A stretch of DNA of 64,000 nt, taken from the NCBI GenBank assembly GCA_910574915.1, contig CAJTCR010000021.1, positions 1 to 64,000 on the forward strand, in the 5' to 3' direction. The position numbers were made by a program, and so were the translations under genes. This document shows, piece by piece, positions 53,427-63,151 of this stretch. Below the pieces are notes generated by a model. The model saw only the letters and a program-made list of their open reading frames with translations, ran no database searches and had not been told where the DNA came from. Positions within the stretch are counted from its first letter, which is position 1; every line of letters begins with the position of its first letter. This DNA comes from Eubacteriaceae bacterium. Its GTDB lineage: Bacteria > Bacillota > Clostridia > Lachnospirales > Lachnospiraceae.

Positions 53427-55517
53427 TTAGATATAAACGGCTGTAAAAATCTGTACGCTTCTTGGGCTGAGCATAACCGTGTTATTCTGCACTTTTGCAG
53501 GGATTTCTAAAACGCTGTGTGTGCGGAACGTGTCTACGACGGTTGTCCACTGCATAGTTGCAGGAAGCTGCGGCAGGTGCTGCGTAACGGTTTCCCAGTA
53601 GGTGTTGATGGATAAAAATACGATATCGTCCTGGTCAGATTCTTCGTCTTTTCCTGCGTACATTACGCCGATCACATGTGAATCCCAATTATAATTTCCG
53701 TTCCATGCTTCTGCTTCATGCAGGCTGACGGTTGGAAAACCTGCGGAGCAGACTGGCATATTTTTGCGGATGACCGTATGCTTTTTGCGGAAATGGATCA
53801 TAAAGCTGAAAAAATTAAATAAGTCTTTGTTTTTTTCTGGAAGTGTCCAGTCCAGCCAGGAAATCATGTTGTCCTGACAGTAGGCGTTGTTGTTTCCGTG
53901 CTGGCTGTTGCCAAACTCGTCTCCGGCGAGGAACATTGGAGTGCCGCGGCTGCACATCAATACCGCACAGGCATTTTTTACCATTCTGCGGCGCAGGGAC
54001 AGGATTTCATGATCCATGGTTTTGCCTTCGGTTCCGCAGTTCCAACTGTAGTTATCGTTGCTTCCGTCGGTGTTGTTCCAGCCGTTTGCCTCGTTATGTT
54101 TTTTGTTGTAGCTGTATAAGTCGTTCAGTGTAAAACCGTCATGGCAGGTCAGGAAATTAATAGAAGCTTCATGTCCGCGTGTTTTTGGGTCATACAAGTC
54201 GATAGAGCCGATAATGCGCAGCGCCGCTACAGAGGCAGTGTTCGGATCACCTTTTAAAAAGCTGCGCACGTCGTCACGGTAACGCCCGTTCCATTCCGCA
54301 AAGCGGTTCCAGGAAGGGAAGCTTCCGACCTGATACAGTCCGCCGGCATCCCATGCTTCTGCAATCAGCTTGGTATCGCCCAGGATCGGGTCAAAGGCAA
54401 GGCTTTGCAGCAGCGGCGGCTTGCGCATCGGAGAGCCGTCCTCATTGCGTCCAAGAATCGTAGCAAGGTCAAAGCGGAAGCCGTCGACGCGGTAGGTCAG
54501 CACCCAGTAACGCAGACAGTCCAGGATCATACGCTGCACGATAGGATGGTTGCAGTTTAGCGTATTGCCGCATCCGCTGTAGTTAAAATATTCACCATTT
54601 GGCTTGAGCATATAGTATATGTTGTTGTCAAAGCCTTTAAATGAAAAGAAATTGCCGTGTTCATTTCCTTCTGCCGTATGGTTAAATACGACGTCCAAAA
54701 TTACTTCAATGCCGTTTTCGTGCAAATTTTTGACAAGCTGTTTTAATTCTGTGCCTTCACGGTTATATTCGATGCCGCTGCAATAGCTTGTGTTTGGCGC
54801 AAAAAAGCTGACCGTATTATAGCCCCAGTAGTCGACCAGGTCATGTCCGTTATAAGAGCGCAGTGATTCCGTCTCATCAAATTCAAAAATCGGCATCAAT
54901 TCGACCGCGGTAATGCCAAGCTTTTTTAAATATGGAATTTTTTCCATCAAGGCGGCGAAGGTGCCCGGCTTTGCATGGAGCGAGCCGTCCGCCATAGAAA
55001 ATCCGCGTACATGCAGCTCATAGATAATCAAATCATCCATAGACAGGCGCGGAAAGACATAATTACCCCAGTCAAAGTCGTCCTTTACGACGCGTGCTTT
55101 ATAAAAATCATTCTGGTGTTTTTTTGTACCCCAGACGCTTTGCCCGGTCACGGATTTTGCATAAGGGTCAAGCAGATATTTTTTCGGATTGAAGATCAGC
55201 CCGTTTTCCGGTTCATAGGGGCCGTCCACCCGGTAGGCATATTCAAATTCTTCGATATTAAGCTTGAATACGATCATAGAAAAGACATTTCCGATCCGGT
55301 AAGTATCTGGAAACTTTAAAACCGCATACGGAACGTCCTCTTCCCGGTGGAAAAGAAGCAGCTCACACGAAGTCGCATGATTGGAGTGAACCGTAAAATT
55401 GACACCGCCAGGAATCGCGGTTGCGCCGTTGATATCGTAAAACCCCGGACGCACCTCGTAGCCGGCGATTGTATCAAAAGGAACCAGATGGATTTTGTTT
55501 AATGGTATAGGATTCAT
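53427..55517 (-). CDS. glgX: Glycogen debranching enzyme (GlgX-type)
   Basis: A 696-residue GH13 enzyme splitting alpha-1,6 branches. An N-terminal carbohydrate module (about 20-130) is followed by the catalytic barrel with VILDVVFNHTAEGNEHG, VDGFRFDLATILGR (nucleophile Asp), LIAEAWDAGGLYQVG (acid Glu) and FLTCHDGFTLNDLY (stabilising Asp). AGDEFGNSQHGNNNAYCQDN follows as in isoamylase/GlgX. It works with GlgP, encoded 2 kb upstream on the other strand, to degrade storage glycogen. The C-terminal gene end faces palindrome pair 4. Confidence 0.95.
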   Translation of the reverse strand: MNPIPLNKIHLVPFDTIAGYEVRPGFYDINGATAIPGGVNFTVHSNHATSCELLLFHREEDVPYAVLKFPDTYRIGNVFSMIVFKLNIEEFEYAYRVDGPYEPENGLIFNPKKYLLDPYAKSVTGQSVWGTKKHQNDFYKARVVKDDFDWGNYVFPRLSMDDLIIYELHVRGFSMADGSLHAKPGTFAALMEKIPYLKKLGITAVELMPIFEFDETESLRSYNGHDLVDYWGYNTVSFFAPNTSYCSGIEYNREGTELKQLVKNLHENGIEVILDVVFNHTAEGNEHGNFFSFKGFDNNIYYMLKPNGEYFNYSGCGNTLNCNHPIVQRMILDCLRYWVLTYRVDGFRFDLATILGRNEDGSPMRKPPLLQSLAFDPILGDTKLIAEAWDAGGLYQVGSFPSWNRFAEWNGRYRDDVRSFLKGDPNTASVAALRIIGSIDLYDPKTRGHEASINFLTCHDGFTLNDLYSYNKKHNEANGWNNTDGSNDNYSWNCGTEGKTMDHEILSLRRRMVKNACAVLMCSRGTPMFLAGDEFGNSQHGNNNAYCQDNMISWLDWTLPEKNKDLFNFFSFMIHFRKKHTVIRKNMPVCSAGFPTVSLHEAEAWNGNYNWDSHVIGVMYAGKDEESDQDDIVFLSINTYWETVTQHLPQLPATMQWTTVVDTFRTHSVLEIPAKVQNNTVMLSPRSVQIFTAVYI

Positions 55518-55557
55518 TGTGATACCTCGCTTACTTTGAAATTTGTATGTTGCTTTT

Positions 55558-55586
55558 ATTATAAGCTTGGGGTGGTACTTTGTAAA
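55558..55586 (-). promoter_or_regulatory. glgX promoter
   Basis: On the minus strand TTTACA (55581-55586) and TATAAT (55558-55563) are 17 bp apart, about 40 bp before the glgX start. Confidence 0.7.
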
Positions 55587-55633
55587 GAAGATTTGAATGC
55601 TTGTGGGTCTGAGGGAAAAGTTAAGAGCAGATA

Positions 55634-55662
55634 TTGCCGTGAATAGAAAAATGTGTTATATT
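55634..55662 (+). promoter_or_regulatory. Toxin mRNA promoter
   Basis: TTGCCG (55634-55639) and TATATT (55657-55662) are 17 bp apart. Transcription would begin near 55669, giving a 110-base leader with a GGAGGG/CCCTCC hairpin. The CCCTCC side could instead pair with the ribosome site GGAGGG, a possible translation lock. Confidence 0.7.
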
Positions 55663-55779
55663 GCCGATATGGGAAAACCATAGAGCCAAAGGCGGCTTTG
55701 CCCCTCTTTTTTATTCGGAGGGTTCAAGTAGCCCTCCAGAATCATGCCCTATAGGCACGAAAGAAAGGAGGGTGAAACA

Positions 55780-55875
55780 ATGTATGTTACATATCAGGAT
55801 TTGATTCAGATAGGTATACTCGTTGTCGCTCTTGCGAATTTGTTTTATCAGATTTACAAGGGAAAAAAGAAATAG
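55780..55875 (+). CDS. Holin-like type I toxin peptide (31 aa)
   Basis: A 31-residue peptide beginning MYVTYQDLIQIGILVV, with one hydrophobic helix (about 9-23), then FYQIYKGKKK. This size, the polar start, the single helix and the lysine tail match the holin-like type I toxin peptides of Firmicutes. Such peptides insert into the inner membrane and depolarise it unless an antisense RNA blocks the mRNA. AAAGGAGGGTG lies just before ATG 55780. The stop lies in the hairpin shared with the antisense RNA. It is shorter than the usual gene-finder cutoff. The family assignment is by pattern. Confidence 0.8.
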   Translation: MYVTYQDLIQIGILVVALANLFYQIYKGKKK

Positions 55876-55972
55876 CCGCCACTACTCACACTAGTGACGG
55901 CTGACCCTTTACAGAGGGTATAGTCTGTTGTTAATGGGGTAGAGCCGCTTCTATGGCTTTTCCCTTTTCTAT
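55858..55972 (-). ncRNA. Antisense antitoxin RNA
   Basis: On the minus strand TTGAAA (56000-56005) and TATATT (55977-55982) are 17 bp apart, so an RNA would begin near 55972 and run toward the toxin gene. Its end is the hairpin GCCGTCACTAGTGTGAGTAG (paired with GGCGGC) followed by TATTTCTTTTTT at 55858-55872, which overlaps the toxin's last codons. The RNA of about 110 bases is complementary to the 3' end of the toxin mRNA, the txpA/ratA layout. Ends are predicted from sequence only. Confidence 0.75.
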
Positions 55973-56102
55973 GTCTAATATAGCACATCTGCTATTCGTT
56001 TTCAAGCGCCTTTTATTATTAATGTATTTATAATCTCGCCGCATTATGATAATGGAGCCATTGGAACAATGGATCATTTTTACAGAAAGCGAGAACGAGG
56101 AC

Positions 56103-57608
56103 ATGTTGTTTCATTCACTTGAATTTTTAATTTTTTTTCCTGTAGTAGTTGTTGTGTATTTGATCCTGCCGAGAAAATTAAAAGCCGTCTGGCTGCTTGC
56201 CGCGAGCTATTATTTTTATATGTGCTGGAATATAAAACATACAATTTTAATTGTATTTTCTACTTTGATGACCTGGATATGCGGGCTGCTGATCGGAAAA
56301 TGCATGGGGACAAAAGACAGGGCGCGGCGTGGGAAATGGATTGTCGGCATTGGGGCTTTGATGAATCTAAGCCTTCTTATATTTTTTAAATACTTTGATT
56401 TTCTTTTGTTTAATATAAATTTTATTTTTGAAAAAGCAGGCATTCAGCAAATAGAAAAGCCGTTTGATATTATACTCCCTGTTGGAATATCGTTTTATAC
56501 GTTCCAGTCGCTGGGCTATATGGTCGATGTGTACCGGGGGGATATAGAACCGGAGAAAAACCTGCTGCATTATGCGCTGTTTGTGTCTTTTTTTCCGCAG
56601 CTTGTGGCGGGGCCGATCGAGCGGTCGAAAAACCTGCTTAAGCAGATCCGTGGGATTGGCAGGCAAAATGCCAGGGATTTGTTTCAATATGATCGGATTG
56701 CCAGCGGGTTGTTTTTGATGCTGTGGGGCTTTTTCCAAAAGCTGGTAATTGCGGACAGGCTTTGCGTTTTTGTAGATGCGGTATATGCGGACTGGCAGCG
56801 GTGCGGACAGATCGAGCTTGTGCTTGCGACCGCAGCGTTTTCGATTCAGATCTATTGTGATTTTGCCAGTTATTCGACGATTGCCGCAGGCGCTGCTAAG
56901 GTATTGGGCTTTCACTTGATGGAAAACTTTCGTACGCCGTATTTTTCGAAAAGTATACGCGAATTTTGGCGCAGGTGGCATATTTCACTGAGTACATGGT
57001 TTAAAGACTATTTGTATATTCCAATGGGCGGGAGCCGCTGCGGAAGGCTGCGCAGCCAGGTAAACCTGATCGTGACGTTTCTGGTCAGCGGCCTTTGGCA
57101 TGGAGCGAGCTGGCATTACGTAGTGTGGGGCGCGATGCACGGATGCTATCAGGTGATCGGTACGCAGACAGAGGCTGTCCGCAGAAAAATCCGGCGCTGG
57201 GCTGGCGTAAACACGGCGTCATTCAGCTATCGGTTTGGGCAGGTGGCGGTTACCTATGCGCTATCGCTGTTTGGGCTGATTTTTTTCCGGGCGCAGTCTT
57301 TGCCGGAAGCGTTTGGCATGATCGGAAAGATCGCTGCAAAGCCGAATCTGTGGGCACTGACGGACGGGACGCTGTATGGATTCGGCATAGACGCTGCACA
57401 GGCGCGCGTATTATGTGCGGCACTGGGGATTCTTTTGTGCGTCAGCCTCGTGCGGGAGCTAAAAAATGAAATGCTGGATACATTTTTAGCAAGACAAAGC
57501 TGTTGGTTCCGGTGGATGGTAATTATAATTTTGTTTTCATTTATTTTTCTGTTCGGGATGTATGGTCCGGATTATGATGAAAGCCAGTTTATTTATTTTC
57601 AATTTTAG
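56103..57608 (+). CDS. MBOAT O-acyltransferase (AlgI/DltB-like)
   Basis: A 501-residue integral membrane acyltransferase. It begins MLFHSLEFLIFFPVVVVVYL, the typical AlgI start, which decides ATG 56103 over the longer frame from 56046. About ten hydrophobic segments follow, with GISFYTFQSLGYMVDVYRG, FFPQLVAGPIER, EFWRRWHISLSTWFKDYLY and SGLWHGASWHYVVWGAMHG holding the catalytic histidine. Such proteins pass acyl groups, usually acetyl, across the membrane to surface glycans. The next gene encodes the expected extracytoplasmic SGNH-like partner. Confidence 0.94.
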   Translation: MLFHSLEFLIFFPVVVVVYLILPRKLKAVWLLAASYYFYMCWNIKHTILIVFSTLMTWICGLLIGKCMGTKDRARRGKWIVGIGALMNLSLLIFFKYFDFLLFNINFIFEKAGIQQIEKPFDIILPVGISFYTFQSLGYMVDVYRGDIEPEKNLLHYALFVSFFPQLVAGPIERSKNLLKQIRGIGRQNARDLFQYDRIASGLFLMLWGFFQKLVIADRLCVFVDAVYADWQRCGQIELVLATAAFSIQIYCDFASYSTIAAGAAKVLGFHLMENFRTPYFSKSIREFWRRWHISLSTWFKDYLYIPMGGSRCGRLRSQVNLIVTFLVSGLWHGASWHYVVWGAMHGCYQVIGTQTEAVRRKIRRWAGVNTASFSYRFGQVAVTYALSLFGLIFFRAQSLPEAFGMIGKIAAKPNLWALTDGTLYGFGIDAAQARVLCAALGILLCVSLVRELKNEMLDTFLARQSCWFRWMVIIILFSFIFLFGMYGPDYDESQFIYFQF

Positions 57609-57634
57609 ATTTTTGTGCAGAATTGGAGGGATGT

Positions 57635-58759
57635 ATGATGGTATTGGTAAAAATAGTATTTCGGATGCTTTGCTTTTGGTGCGTGCTGGGCGGCATGGTT
57701 TTGGCGCTGAACCATGTTACGCTCAACCGCAGCAGCGAAGGATGTATCCAGTTGGCGGATTTTTACAAGCTGGACGAAGAAGAGGTGGATGTGCTTTGTA
57801 TTGGCAGCAGCCATGTGTATTATGGAATCAACACGTGCCAGCTCTATGATGATTATGGCATTGCCAGTTACCTTTTGGCTTCGCCGGGGCAGCCGGTATG
57901 GATCAGCTATTATCTGCTGGAAGAGGCTTTAAAGACGCAGAAGCCGCGGCTTGTCATATTTGATATCGGGACGCTGTTTCGCAAAGAAGAGGATTTCGGC
58001 TCGTATTCCTGGGAGACATTGATCAGCATGAAGCCTTCACAGACGAAATGGAACGCGATCCAGGCAGTCAATCAATATGAAGAATGCCTGGATGCAGCGG
58101 GAGCATTTTTTTCTTTTCCTTATTATCATACCCGTTTTTTGTCGCTGACCAGCGAGGATTTTTATCGCTCGAAGCTGATCAGGTACAACGGCTACCGCCC
58201 GGAATTTACAGCGATCTCAGAAAGCGAACTGGCAAAGTGGAAAGATAAAATCTGGACGCCTGAGAAGGACGGAGAAGCGCCGGCAGAGCAGACAAGCACA
58301 TTTGCTGACGGGGAGGAAGTGCTGACGGAGCGGACAGAGCAGTATTTGCGAAAAATGATCCAGTTGTGCCAGGATCAGGGAATTTCTCTGCTGCTTGTAA
58401 ATTCTCCGTTTGCAAACCAGGTGGAAGAAAAGCGCGTGGCTGGCAATTATATCCGTGTCATTGCAGATTCTTACGGGGTTCCGCTGCTGGAAGGCAATTA
58501 CCTGGTGGATGAAATGGAAATAGACTTTGAAAAAGACCTGCTGGATGCTTCGCATTTGAACTATTTTGGAAGCGTAAAATATACGAAATATCTGGCGGAG
58601 TGGATGCAGGAACATTGTCAACTGCCAGACCGCCGGGGAAATGTGGACTACTGGGAGTGGGAAGAAGTAAGCGATTTGTTTTGGAAAGTGAAAGAAGAGG
58701 CGCTGGCAGGGGAACTGTCAGCTTCTTTTTGCGTACAGGCACAATCGTATGCAGGCTGA
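57635..58759 (+). CDS. SGNH-like acyltransferase partner protein
   Basis: A 374-residue protein with one N-terminal membrane segment (IVFRMLCFWCVLGGMVLAL) and an external SGNH-hydrolase-like domain. The nucleophile word is VLCIGSSHVYYGINTCQLY (near residue 50). A late DASHLNYFGSVKYTKYL carries the Asp-x-x-His pair. Proteins of this type (AlgX/AlgJ- and DltD-like) move the acyl group from the MBOAT partner to the polymer. GGAGGG stands 7 bases before ATG 57635. The polymer acylated could be the teichoic-type polymer of the upstream cluster; that is inferred. Confidence 0.85.
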   Translation: MMVLVKIVFRMLCFWCVLGGMVLALNHVTLNRSSEGCIQLADFYKLDEEEVDVLCIGSSHVYYGINTCQLYDDYGIASYLLASPGQPVWISYYLLEEALKTQKPRLVIFDIGTLFRKEEDFGSYSWETLISMKPSQTKWNAIQAVNQYEECLDAAGAFFSFPYYHTRFLSLTSEDFYRSKLIRYNGYRPEFTAISESELAKWKDKIWTPEKDGEAPAEQTSTFADGEEVLTERTEQYLRKMIQLCQDQGISLLLVNSPFANQVEEKRVAGNYIRVIADSYGVPLLEGNYLVDEMEIDFEKDLLDASHLNYFGSVKYTKYLAEWMQEHCQLPDRRGNVDYWEWEEVSDLFWKVKEEALAGELSASFCVQAQSYAG

Positions 58760-58789
58760 TTCGTTAATTCGGACTCTTTTTGCATATAA

Positions 58790-59449
<660 letters not shown>

Positions 59450-59464
59450 AGTGTTTAAAAAAGC

Positions 59465-59671
59465 GTACTTTTTGAGACACGGACTGTATGTGTAGTAAAT
59501 ATTCTATCACAGAATATTCCTCGATACAATCCCTTTTTCTTTTTTTTCTATATTTTTTTGCGAAAAATGTCATATTTTGAAAAAAAGAATGGAAAAAGTA
59601 AGGAAAAATCTCCATTTAGGGGCTGATTTCCTACATAAATATGCCTGCTGACAGCCAGTCTCAAAAAGTAC
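59465..59671. repeat. 14-bp inverted repeats flanking a promoter
   Basis: GTACTTTTTGAGAC (59465-59478) and GTCTCAAAAAGTAC (59658-59671) are exact inverted repeats. Between them, on the minus strand, TTGTAT (59524-59529) and TAGAAT (59501-59506) form a promoter with 17-bp spacing that now points away from the surface gene. A smaller dyad AATATTCT/AGAATATT surrounds the -10. Inversion would aim the promoter at the gene at 59762. This is a candidate DNA switch, not proven. Confidence 0.5.
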
Positions 59672-59690
59672 ACCTTTTGAGACTGGCTGT
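59651..59690. other. 16-bp perfect hairpin before surface gene
   Basis: ACAGCCAGTCTCAAAA and TTTTGAGACTGGCTGT pair perfectly around an 8-base loop, 71 bp before the surface gene start. It contains the right inverted repeat. It may be the recombinase gene's terminator (the T-run is poor) or a recombination site. Confidence 0.65.
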
Positions 59691-59761
59691 TTCGTACTAT
59701 ATCCCAATCACAGGATTCAGCCGGAAAACGGCTGCAATCTGATAAAAAGTAAGGAGGAAAC

Positions 59762-62700
59762 ATGAAAAAGGGGAATTTGAAAAAAGTGCTCGCAGTATCG
59801 TTGTCCGCTACGCTTGCTTTGTCCGCTTCTGCATTTGCAGGCGCTCCGGCGCTCCAGGCTGATGCGGCGGCAAAATTTGTCGGCTTGAATACAACGTTTA
59901 AGACGCTGCGCACAGGACAAAAGGACTACAAACTAAGGCTGGTAAACAATACCGCAGGCTGGAAAGTGAAAAAGGTCACTACTTCTGACAAGAGCATCTG
60001 CGCAGTATACGGCAAGAAAGCTTCTTATGTACTGTTAAAGGGCAAGAGAGAAGGAAGAGCGGTTGTAAAAGTGTCCGTAAAGACAGCAAAGCGGGAGAAG
60101 AACAACACAAAGACGCTGCGATGCAAAGTAAATGTAATTGCAGCAAATCCGTCACCGGATACGCCGGATGTTCCGGTAGCGCCAGATCTGCCGTCCACAC
60201 CGGATGCTTCCACCTCGGCACAGGTGTCTACACAGGCGGAGTTAAACAGCGCGCTGGCAAATCAGGCGCTTACTACGATTACGTTAAAGACCTCGGCGGC
60301 GGATAGCTTTACGATTGCTGGAGGATCATACAAGGCAGATCTGATCGTAGATGCTCCGAATGCAGACGTAACGAACAATGGGTCCTTCCGTTCGATTGCG
60401 ATTCACGCGATCAAAGGGGATACCTGGATCGAGAAGGCAGTCGGCAATACGATCCGTGTCCTGGCGGTAAACTCCCGTGTCTCTTTGGAGACTGGATCTA
60501 AAAATACGCAGGTTATTTATGTGACACCGAATGCAAATGCAGCGCTGGTCGTTCATAAGGGTGCGCAGACGCCGAACGTCAATATAAGCGCAAAAATCAA
60601 GCTGGAGATCAGCGGCGAAGTGGAAACAGATACCATGTTAAAGCTCCCAGTTAATATCCAGACTGCCGCAAAGGATTCGGAAGTGATTATCGGCATACCA
60701 GCAGACGTAAAAGCAGGCGCGAATGCCCTGGTTACGTTTCAAGACAGTGCAGGCGGCAGTACAGTAACAGCGACAGACAATTCGGCTACGATCAAAATAA
60801 CAAATAAGACAAAGGTTACGATTAAAGCAACAAAAGCAAACGGTACAGCCGTAAACGTAACTGCCGGTGCAAACGGAACACTCCAGCCTGTGACAAACAC
60901 CGGTTCCGGCACGGGCGGCACATACTATCCGTCTTATTCAGGCTCCGGCTCAGGAAGCGGTTCTGGTTCGGGAAGCGGCTCAGGCAACGGTTCTGGTTCG
61001 GGAAGCGGTTCAGACACCGATAACAAACCAGAGACACCTGCAAAATCAGATGCGTGCCAGATGCTGACGTTTCGGGTTGGTGAAGGAGAAGGGACAGTGA
61101 ATGAGGAAGCAAAAACAGTCTCTGTTGTTCTTCCATTTGACAGTGACGCAGACCTGACGAAGATTGCTCCAGAAATTACAATTTCTGAAAAAGCAGCAGT
61201 TTCCCCACAATCCGGCGCCGCACAGGATTTTTCCGATGGAAAAGAGGTCGTATACACAGTCACATCGGAAAGCGGCAAAACAGCGGAATATAAAGCGACG
61301 GTAAAGAAAGAAGAAGCTGTGACAATCTCATTTGACACAGACAATGGAACACCGATCGATCCTGTAAAGATAAAAAAAGGGGAGATCTATACGCCAGAAA
61401 CTACAGTAGAAAAAACAGCGGACGATGGCTGCATTTACCTGTTTGAAGGCTGGTATACCGATGCCGAGAGACAAACAAAATATGAGCCGGCAGCAGCAGA
61501 ATCAGACATGACGCTTTATGCAAAATTTGAGAAAGCTGCAAAAATCGGTACGATGTCAGATACGGTGTATGGCGTGTATTCACAAGGTACTTCCAAGTGG
61601 CAGGGCGCTCCTTCCAAACTGGATGATATTGGAGCGGTTACTTTTGCAGATCCTGTAAAGGCAGAAGACGGTGGATATACGATCGCTGTCAGCGGTACGT
61701 TAAAGAGAGTCGTTGGTTTTACAGGCTTTAATGTAAGTGTGCCGGAAGAACAGCATGGTTTTTATGCTCCGTGCCAGTTTTCAGTAGGCGATGCTGCTGA
61801 AAGCCCTGCATTTGTCGTGCTGAAAGCGAAAGAAGGCTATAAAGTATATTCGAATACGCAAGCAGATAATAACAGCTTGGACGAAGAGACAACGGCAGCA
61901 ATTAAAAAAGCCGTTGGTGCTACGGAAGAGGATTCGTTATTTCCTTTCAATCTGGCAGCTACCCTGGATGCAGACGGCAGCGAGAAAGTGTTCTCTCTGA
62001 TTTCCCATTTGGGAGACGCCGAGACATTGAAGTCCAATACGATCTGGGTTGGGCTGAATGGGGTGGATGACTTAAAGAAGTATACGTTCGACTACAGTGG
62101 CTGCAATAAATGGGAGACGGCATTGGACTTTTCTATGATCAATGCACAAAACGGCGCCGAGATTCTGGGAAGTGACGGATTCGCAGGTGCAACCAGCGAA
62201 AATGTTGAAAAATTTGTAAATGGTGACATTACATTTGAACAGAACGATAAGGAATATAATATCACAGGCACACTCAACTATGTAAAATGGGACGGCTTCG
62301 GTGTTGATGGACAGAAAGAAGGCTATTATATCCCATTTGCAGTAAAGGTTCCAGAAGCATACAAAGGAAAAGGCAAGATGGTATTTCAGGCGTCCGAAGC
62401 AGATGGTTCTCCAGAAAAGACAGATACGCTTAAAGACCAGGGAGAATACTTTGGATGGATTGTTTACATGGGCAAGGAAGCCAGTGCTTTGGAGAAAACA
62501 AGAACCGTAGAAATTACATGGGGTTCTGGGGACGATACGCTGACTTCTACGTATACGTTCCACTTCAACTTGCAGGGAGCCGAAAAGCCGGAGACTGTTC
62601 CTGAAATTAAGAAAGAAGGGCAAACCAGCCAAGCTGCGGCATCATCTCAGCAGGCTGAAACAAGTCAGAATGGGGAAAGCAGCCAGAATGATGGAAACAG

Positions 62701-62812
62701 CCAGAATGACGAAATAAGTCAGAATGATGGAAACAGTCAAAATAGCGAAAGCAGTCAAAATGACGAAAACAGCCAAAATAGCAAAAGCAGTCAAAATGAC
62801 GAAAATAGCTAG
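59762..62812 (+). CDS. Secreted repeat protein with InlB-type module
   Basis: A 1016-residue exported protein. The signal peptide is residues 1 to about 36 (VLAVSLSATLALSASAFAG). A beta-rich N-terminal region (40-390) leads to a Gly-Ser linker (about 395-420). An InlB/Listeria-Bacteroides-type repeat lies near 520-590 (FDTDNGTPIDPVKIKKG, FEGWYTDAERQTKYEP, TLYAKFEK). Two similar beta domains follow (about 595-935, each with KRVVGFTGFNVSVPEEQHGF-like strands). The tail is Gln/Asn/Ser-rich with repeated SSQND units. No LPXTG motif is seen. The stop is a TAG inside the tail repeats where CAG is expected. AAGGAGG precedes ATG 59762. Confidence 0.9.
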   Translation: MKKGNLKKVLAVSLSATLALSASAFAGAPALQADAAAKFVGLNTTFKTLRTGQKDYKLRLVNNTAGWKVKKVTTSDKSICAVYGKKASYVLLKGKREGRAVVKVSVKTAKREKNNTKTLRCKVNVIAANPSPDTPDVPVAPDLPSTPDASTSAQVSTQAELNSALANQALTTITLKTSAADSFTIAGGSYKADLIVDAPNADVTNNGSFRSIAIHAIKGDTWIEKAVGNTIRVLAVNSRVSLETGSKNTQVIYVTPNANAALVVHKGAQTPNVNISAKIKLEISGEVETDTMLKLPVNIQTAAKDSEVIIGIPADVKAGANALVTFQDSAGGSTVTATDNSATIKITNKTKVTIKATKANGTAVNVTAGANGTLQPVTNTGSGTGGTYYPSYSGSGSGSGSGSGSGSGNGSGSGSGSDTDNKPETPAKSDACQMLTFRVGEGEGTVNEEAKTVSVVLPFDSDADLTKIAPEITISEKAAVSPQSGAAQDFSDGKEVVYTVTSESGKTAEYKATVKKEEAVTISFDTDNGTPIDPVKIKKGEIYTPETTVEKTADDGCIYLFEGWYTDAERQTKYEPAAAESDMTLYAKFEKAAKIGTMSDTVYGVYSQGTSKWQGAPSKLDDIGAVTFADPVKAEDGGYTIAVSGTLKRVVGFTGFNVSVPEEQHGFYAPCQFSVGDAAESPAFVVLKAKEGYKVYSNTQADNNSLDEETTAAIKKAVGATEEDSLFPFNLAATLDADGSEKVFSLISHLGDAETLKSNTIWVGLNGVDDLKKYTFDYSGCNKWETALDFSMINAQNGAEILGSDGFAGATSENVEKFVNGDITFEQNDKEYNITGTLNYVKWDGFGVDGQKEGYYIPFAVKVPEAYKGKGKMVFQASEADGSPEKTDTLKDQGEYFGWIVYMGKEASALEKTRTVEITWGSGDDTLTSTYTFHFNLQGAEKPETVPEIKKEGQTSQAAASSQQAETSQNGESSQNDGNSQNDEISQNDGNSQNSESSQNDENSQNSKSSQNDENS

Positions 62813-62848
62813 GATAGCGAAAATAGTCAAAATGACGAACACAGCTAA
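62813..62848 (+). pseudogene. Cut-off end of the surface protein tail
   Basis: After the TAG at 62810-62812 the same frame continues DSENSQNDEHS in the same repeat style to a TAA at about 62848. The TAG therefore looks like a CAG-to-TAG change that trimmed the last eleven residues. Confidence 0.7.
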
Positions 62849-63101
62849 AGGAACTAAACAGTTATCGTTATCATAATGAAAGCCGCTTATGTAATTATGA
62901 CAGATACAATACAATTACAAAAAACAAAGTGTTCTGCGTTACAGCGGACAGCTTTGCCGGATATGGAAATGAAATTTTTCTAATGATCATCCTCATGATT
63001 ATTCCAGCCGCAGCAGGCATTGTGCCTGTTTGCGGCTGGAAATAAAATTTAGATAAAAGATGGAGATTCAAATGAATTTTCGTAATATATACAAAGAATA
63101 G
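62849..63101. other. Gap with terminator only
   Basis: AT-rich, no gene seen. It holds the terminator listed next and ends at the left terminus (CTAGAGCG) of palindromic copy R9. Confidence 0.5.
63003..63049 (+). terminator. Strong terminator of the surface gene
   Basis: TCCAGCCGCA and TGCGGCTGGA form the outer stem, GCAGGCA and TGCCTGT the inner stem, followed by AATAAAATTT. It stands about 155 bp after the truncated stop. Confidence 0.75.
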
Positions 63102-63151
63102 CTAGAGCGAACAAATTTGAATTGCATTGGTATATTTTTACAAGAAGGTAC

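Noticed and set aside
56046-56102. Longer start for the MBOAT gene
   Set aside because: The extra 19 residues are not part of the AlgI family start, and the ATG at 56103 begins with the expected hydrophobic sequence.
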